DNA of 64,000 bases from CAZDDB01 sp963843285. GTDB taxonomy: Bacteria; Acidobacteriota; HRBIN11; JAKEFK01. Both the position numbers and the translations under genes were made by a program. The notes below the pieces were generated by a model. That model ran no database searches. It saw nothing but the letters and a program-made list of their open reading frames with translations, and had not been told where the DNA came from. Positions 60,095 to 64,000 of this stretch are shown in pieces (the first letter of the stretch is position 1; each line of letters starts with the position of its first letter). The DNA lies in the NCBI GenBank assembly GCA_963843285.1, contig CAWJJO010000022.1, forward strand, positions 1 to 64,000. Reading direction: 5' to 3'.

Positions 60095-61777
60095 ATGCTT
60101 GAATCAACAAATGGCCAGGATCCTTCACTGACAGGAGGTGAGGAAAAGATCGATCCGGCCCGCGACAAAAAGACAGAGGCAGAAATCTCTGCAACCCTGT
60201 ACGACCAGTTATTGAAGGAGTACGACAGCAAATACCGGAATCTTGTCGAAGGTGAAATCATTATCGGTCGTGTCCTGAAGATTACCGGCGGTGAGGTGTT
60301 TGTCGATGTCGGTCACAAATCAGAAGGTATTGTTCCGATTCGCGAAGTGCTCGGTCCGGATGGAAAAGTTAGTGTCAAGCCCGGAGATCAGATCGCGGTG
60401 CTGTTGGAACAAAATGAAAGTATAGACGGTTATTTGCTTCTTTCAAAAGAAAAGGCGCAACGAATTCGTGTCTGGGATGAAATCGAAAAGGCCTATCACG
60501 ACAATCTGGTGATTACCGGGCGTGTGGTTGAAAAAGTGAAAGGCGGACTTTCAGTCGATATCGGTGTTCGCGCATTCCTTCCCGGCTCTCAGGTTGATTT
60601 GAAGCCGGTCCGCAATCTCGATCATTTCATGAATCAGGAGATCCGCGTCCGTATTCTGAAGCTGGATCAAAAGAAAGGGAATATTGTCCTTTCCCGTAAG
60701 GCAGTGGTTGAGGAAGAACTGGAATCCATCCGCAAAGACGTTGGTGATTCTCTCCAGACCGGAAAGCCGGTAAAAGGTACGGTCAAGAACATCACCGAGT
60801 ACGGAGCGTTTGTGGATCTTGGCGGAATTGATGGATTGATTCATATTACGGATATGTCCTGGGGACGCGTCACTCATCCATCGGAATTATTCAGTGTTGG
60901 AGATCAGGTGGAAGTCGTGGTTCTCAACTACGATCCGGAAAACAACAAGGTATCGCTGGGATACAAGCAATGCCAGCCGGATCCGTGGCTCTCTGTGGAA
61001 GAAAAGTATCCGGTGAATTCGCGTGTGAAAGGGAGAGTCATCAATCTCGCCGACTACGGCGCATTTGTTGAGCTGGAAAGAGGTGTGGAGGGATTAATCC
61101 ACGTTTCCGAAATGTCCTGGAGCGAGAAAGTCAAACATCCTTCGAAAATCGTTACGGTGGGCGACTGGGTCGAAGCGGTTGTATTGAGTATCGACGCAAC
61201 AAACAAGCGCATTTCGCTCGGATTGAAACAGACCGAACCAAATCCATGGGACGTTTTGAAGGATCACTATCCTGTTGGAAGCGTGATTACCGGAAAAGTG
61301 AAGAACATCACGGATTTTGGCGTTTTTATCGAAGTGGAAGAAGGCATTCATGGACTGATTCACATCAGCGACTTGAGCTGGAGCAAGCGCGCCAAGAATC
61401 CGGGTGAGTTTGTGAAACGCGGAGATCGGATTGAAGTACGCGTTTTGGAAGTCGATCCGGTCAAACAACGACTTTCGCTGGGCTTGAAGCAAATGCAGCC
61501 GGATATCTGGTCTGAATTCTTCCGCAAAAATCACGTGGGAGATAATGTGGAAGGACGGATCGTCAACTTGACCAACTACGGCGCGTTTGTCGAATTGGAA
61601 GACGGGATTGAGGGTTTGATTCACATCTCCGAAATGGCGATCGAACGTGTGGAGAATCCGCAGGATCACTTTGATGTCAACGATACGGTTCGAGCGAAGA
61701 TCATTAAAATGGATCAAGCGGAACGAAAGATCGGACTCAGCGTAAAAGAGTTCTGCTGGAAGAAGAAAGGCTCATGA
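60095..61777 (+). CDS. rpsA: Ribosomal protein S1
   Basis: A 560-residue RNA-binding protein that brings messengers to the 30S subunit. Six S1 domains are visible: about 50-120, 136-203, 222-292, 307-379, 394-466 and 481-553, the last four with ITEYGAFVDL-, LADYGAFVEL-, ITDFGVFIEV- and LTNYGAFVEL-type signatures. ATG 60095 is right because AAGGAGGT lies ten bases upstream; an earlier TTG at 60071 would put the ribosome site inside the gene. The end, FCWKKKGS, is short: the reading frame one base over continues as a likely C-terminal tail (see 61774). Confidence 0.95.
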   Translation: MLESTNGQDPSLTGGEEKIDPARDKKTEAEISATLYDQLLKEYDSKYRNLVEGEIIIGRVLKITGGEVFVDVGHKSEGIVPIREVLGPDGKVSVKPGDQIAVLLEQNESIDGYLLLSKEKAQRIRVWDEIEKAYHDNLVITGRVVEKVKGGLSVDIGVRAFLPGSQVDLKPVRNLDHFMNQEIRVRILKLDQKKGNIVLSRKAVVEEELESIRKDVGDSLQTGKPVKGTVKNITEYGAFVDLGGIDGLIHITDMSWGRVTHPSELFSVGDQVEVVVLNYDPENNKVSLGYKQCQPDPWLSVEEKYPVNSRVKGRVINLADYGAFVELERGVEGLIHVSEMSWSEKVKHPSKIVTVGDWVEAVVLSIDATNKRISLGLKQTEPNPWDVLKDHYPVGSVITGKVKNITDFGVFIEVEEGIHGLIHISDLSWSKRAKNPGEFVKRGDRIEVRVLEVDPVKQRLSLGLKQMQPDIWSEFFRKNHVGDNVEGRIVNLTNYGAFVELEDGIEGLIHISEMAIERVENPQDHFDVNDTVRAKIIKMDQAERKIGLSVKEFCWKKKGS

Positions 61778-61863
61778 TTGAGAGCTATAAATCGGACGAC
61801 AAAGTTACGCTACTCGATCTTGCGGGTGGCGAGCTGATCAAACCGCTGGACAAGGAAAAATAA
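61774..61863 (+). CDS. Small ORF overlapping the rpsA stop, possibly its frameshifted tail
   Basis: ATG 61774 overlaps the rpsA stop as ATGA and opens 29 codons (MIESYKSDDKVTLLDLAGG and so on), with AGAAAGG upstream. Read a little further back in the same frame it gives LEEERLMIESYK, a typical S1-like charged tail with a late hydrophobic TLLDL motif. So it is either a coupled small protein or the true C-terminus of S1 displaced by a one-base change near 61752. Confidence 0.4.
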   Translation: MIESYKSDDKVTLLDLAGGELIKPLDKEK

Positions 61864-61909
61864 TCAACATCTGTTCTACGAAGAGGGCACCGTGGAAGGA
61901 TTGAAGTTG

Positions 61910-62194
61910 ATGACGAAAGCGGATCTGATAACGGAAGTGTCCAGAAACGCTGAACTCTCCAAAAAAGACGCAGAGAATATTGTGAATGTGTTTCTGGATA
62001 AGATTGTAGATGCGCTAAAAGACGGTGAAAAGATTGAGTTGCGCGGGTTTGGTTCTTTTAAGCTCCGGCGGCGTAATAGTCGGGTGGGCCGAAACCCACG
62101 CACCAGTGAAGCCGTTCAGGTGCCTGCCAAAAAGGTCCCTTATTTTAAACCCGGAAAAGACTTGAAGAAGCTCATCAACAAGGCCAGCGTCTGA
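61910..62194 (+). CDS. HU/IHF-family DNA-binding protein
   Basis: Histone-like protein of 94 residues. MTKADLITEVSRNAELSKKDAENIVNVFLDKIVDAL and RGFGSFKLRRRNSRVGRNPRTSEAV carry the DNA-binding arms and hinge. GGAAGGA precedes ATG 61910; the GTG at 61892 is less likely. It shares the transcript with rpsA and bends DNA in the nucleoid. The exact type (HU or IHF-like) cannot be told. Confidence 0.93.
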   Translation: MTKADLITEVSRNAELSKKDAENIVNVFLDKIVDALKDGEKIELRGFGSFKLRRRNSRVGRNPRTSEAVQVPAKKVPYFKPGKDLKKLINKASV

Positions 62195-62199
62195 AGGAT

Positions 62200-62233
62200 A
62201 AGTCCAAAGTCTAAAGTCCAAGGTCCAAGGTCG
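62200..62233. repeat. AAGTCCAAAGTCTAAAGTCC repeat (family G)
   Basis: Near-tandem AGTCCAAAGTC and AAGTCCAAGGTC units between HU and HIT genes. Confidence 0.55.
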
Positions 62234-62242
62234 GGTCAAGCC

Positions 62243-62722
62243 TTGAAGCAAATCTGGTCCCCCTGGAGATTCAATTACGTGAGTAATGCTGCAAAGCAAA
62301 CGGGTTGTATTTTTTGTGCGGCTCTGGAATCTCCAGATGATCCGGATTCGCTGGTTGTGTTCCGGGAAAAAAGCAACTTTTTGATCCTCAACCGTTATCC
62401 CTACAATAATGGCCATCTGATGATCGCACCAAACAGGCACATTGCGAATCCGGCGAATTCGGAACCTCCGGTTTTAGAAGAGATGATGATATTGTGCCAG
62501 CGCGTGATTCGCGCGATGCAGGAGATTTATCATCCGGATGGATTCAATATCGGGATGAACCTGGGAAGAGCCGCCGGCGCCGGGATTGAAGAGCACTATC
62601 ATCTGCATATTGTCCCGCGTTGGAACGGAGACACCAGCTTTATGTCAGCGCTTGCCGATACGCGCGTCATTCCTGAAGATTTCGCAACAACACTCGCCAA
62701 ACTCAAACCCTATTTTGAGTGA
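62243..62722 (+). CDS. HIT-family nucleotide hydrolase/transferase
   Basis: A 159-residue HIT protein. The catalytic triad motif is EHYHLHIVPRW (H-x-H-x-H-type), and an N-terminal CIFC pair may hold zinc. MKQIWSPWRFNYV opens many FHIT-like and Ap4A phosphorylase-like proteins. Start is TTG 62243; no strong ribosome site. The substrate is probably a dinucleoside polyphosphate or nucleotide adduct. Confidence 0.88.
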   Translation: MKQIWSPWRFNYVSNAAKQTGCIFCAALESPDDPDSLVVFREKSNFLILNRYPYNNGHLMIAPNRHIANPANSEPPVLEEMMILCQRVIRAMQEIYHPDGFNIGMNLGRAAGAGIEEHYHLHIVPRWNGDTSFMSALADTRVIPEDFATTLAKLKPYFE

Positions 62723-62844
62723 TATCAAAAATCAAATATCAAAAATCAAATAAACATAACGAAATAAGCAAAAAAACCGTCGTAGACTTATTATTTACTT
62801 ATGGCTTTATATTCATTTGATCTTTGATTTTTGATATTTGATAT
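62721..62844. repeat. Inverted AT-rich repeats before the acyl-CoA dehydrogenase gene (family D)
   Basis: GATATCAAAAATCAAATATC on the left (62721-62740) and TTGATTTTTGATATTTGATA on the right (62812-62843) face each other with about 70 bases between; related runs are at 27904-27944. Confidence 0.6.
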
Positions 62845-63991
62845 GAATTTCGATCCGTCTGAAGAAGAGCAGATGCTCCGGCAAATGGTGCGGGAGTTTG
62901 CTGAAAATGAAGTGCGTCCGATTGCCGCCGCGATTGATCGTGACGGTATTTTCCCCGCTGAGAATATCAGCAAGGCTGCGGGGATCGGGCTGACCGGTAT
63001 CAGCATTCCGGAGCAATATGGAGGCGCCGGATTGAGCAATCTGGCAACCGCGATTGCGATCGAAGAAGTCTCGCGATGTTGTGCCTCAACCGGCGTGATT
63101 CTTTCGGTAAACAATAGTTTGGTTTGCGATCCGCTACTTATATTCGGCAATGAAGATCAAAAACAGCGGATATTAAAACCGCTCGCATCCGGAGAGAAGC
63201 TCGGATGCTTCGCGCTGACGGAACCGCAAGCGGGGAGCGATGCATCAAGTCTGCGAACCACAGCGGTTCGCGACGGGGATGACTACATTGTCAATGGTCA
63301 GAAGGTGTGGATTACAAATGCTCCGAACGCCAATTGGGCGATTGTTTTTTGCATGACCCAACCTGAAAAGAAACATCACGGGATTACTGCCCTGATGATC
63401 GACAAAAAGTCTTCCGGTTTCTCCGTCGGAAAACATGAAGAGAAAATGGGAATCCGAGCCGCAGTTTCTGCGGGACTTCATTTCGAGAATTGCCGGGTGC
63501 CGGCAGCAAACAGACTGGGCAATGAAGGAGATGGATTCAAGATTGCGATGGCAACGCTGGACGGAGGACGCATCGGGATTGCCGCACAGGCAGTCGGAAT
63601 CGCGCAGGGTGCATTTGAGGCAGCGCTGCAATATTCAAAACAGCGGACCGCCTTTGGTGGTCCGATTTCCGGGTTTCAGGCGATCCAATCCATGCTCTCC
63701 GATATGGCAACCGAGATTGATGCCGCGCGCCTTCTGACATACAAGGCGGCCGTGGCAAAGGACTCCGGCAGACGCTTCAGTAAGGAGGCGTCGATGGCAA
63801 AGGTATTCGCAGCCGAAACGGCGATGAAGCATGCAATCAAGGCCGTTCAGATTCACGGCGGATATGGCTACAGCAAGGAATTCCCCGTGGAGCGGGCCAT
63901 GCGGGACGCGAAAATCACCGAACTGTATGAGGGCACATCCGAAATCCAACGTTTGGTGATCGCCCACGCTGTCCTCGCCGAGCAAGGATAG
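62843..63991 (+). CDS. Short-chain acyl-CoA dehydrogenase
   Basis: FAD-dependent enzyme of 382 residues that makes the alpha-beta double bond of acyl-CoA. CFALTEPQAGSDASSLRTTA and ITNAPNANWAIVFC bind FAD, KQRTAFGGPISGFQAIQSML and QIHGGYGYSKEFPVERAMRDAKI are typical, and the catalytic glutamate is in YEGTSEIQRLVI. The best match is the butyryl-CoA class. Start at ATG 62843 gives the usual MNFDPSEEEQMLRQMVREFA opening. Confidence 0.94.
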   Translation: MNFDPSEEEQMLRQMVREFAENEVRPIAAAIDRDGIFPAENISKAAGIGLTGISIPEQYGGAGLSNLATAIAIEEVSRCCASTGVILSVNNSLVCDPLLIFGNEDQKQRILKPLASGEKLGCFALTEPQAGSDASSLRTTAVRDGDDYIVNGQKVWITNAPNANWAIVFCMTQPEKKHHGITALMIDKKSSGFSVGKHEEKMGIRAAVSAGLHFENCRVPAANRLGNEGDGFKIAMATLDGGRIGIAAQAVGIAQGAFEAALQYSKQRTAFGGPISGFQAIQSMLSDMATEIDAARLLTYKAAVAKDSGRRFSKEASMAKVFAAETAMKHAIKAVQIHGGYGYSKEFPVERAMRDAKITELYEGTSEIQRLVIAHAVLAEQG

Positions 63992-64000
63992 GAATTTACC

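Noticed and set aside
1..64000. tRNA, rRNA or prophage genes
   Set aside because: No cloverleaf, rRNA or phage structural sequence was recognised by eye; a dedicated search was not possible.

Overview
The window reads as a chromosomal segment of an uncultured Gram-negative bacterium, most likely an acidobacterium or close relative. The signs are a secreted protein of the acidobacterial VWFA-related type, a TonB-dependent receptor with an N-terminal carboxypeptidase-regulatory-like domain, a DUF5916 outer-membrane protein, several sulfatase/TPR and secreted beta-propeller proteins, moderate GC content, and many short dispersed repeats between genes. The lineage is inferred from gene content only. 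I saw no rRNA, tRNA, prophage, intact insertion sequence or CRISPR array.

Layout. 1-735 has no convincing gene: a GC-rich opening, a perfect 27-bp inverted repeat, a terminator-like hairpin and two palindromic repeats. 736-3462 is the TonB receptor. 3667-7418 (minus) holds a sulfatase-TPR-parvulin fusion and a secreted BNR/Asp-box protein. 7464-17171 (minus) is a polyamine block: PotABCD transporter, aldehyde dehydrogenase, GabT-type aminotransferase, putrescine aminotransferase PatA and a lysine 6-dehydrogenase-like protein. It could import putrescine and convert it through 4-aminobutyraldehyde and GABA to succinate semialdehyde. 17289-21265 has an ArnT-like glycosyltransferase, an extremely acidic protein and a membrane-anchored subtilase. 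21430-28812 has fabH, aroC, a TPR protein, a lytic transglycosylase, an SDR enzyme, a double-PDZ protein and a ferredoxin/metallo-beta-lactamase fusion.

28615-33609 (minus) is the most unusual part: a tightly packed set of a GYD protein, an esterase, a RimK-like ATP-grasp ligase, a circularly permuted ATP-grasp protein, an SRPBCC protein and a ModA-like binding protein. Three junctions in it overlap by a few bases. It looks like an uncharacterised peptide- or amide-forming pathway. Two of its genes carry what look like single-base frameshifts.

33755-47697 contains secreted proteins, an M28 peptidase, a DUF3179 protein, a pentapeptide-repeat protein divergent from a Ycf46-like AAA ATPase, the VWFA-related protein, moaC, mogA, a TPR protein, a DUF5916 protein and marC. 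47694-53772 (minus) has an Lrp/AsnC regulator coupled to marC, then nuoL-nuoM-atpZ-atpI-atpB-atpE, a partial complex I block run into a partial F0 block with no F1 genes. 53877-59820 has a secreted protein of unknown function, a membrane glycosyltransferase-like protein, a PilZ protein and a catalytically degenerate sulfatase-TPR protein. 60095-63991 is housekeeping: ribosomal protein S1 behind a near-consensus promoter, HU, a HIT protein and an acyl-CoA dehydrogenase.

Two themes cut across the window. First, at least seven dispersed repeat families lie in gene gaps, and three genes (potD, the ModA-like gene and the DUF3179 gene) appear to have taken part of a signal peptide from a repeat. 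Second, three genes show possible one-base frameshifts, so either the assembly has small indel errors or these genes are decaying.
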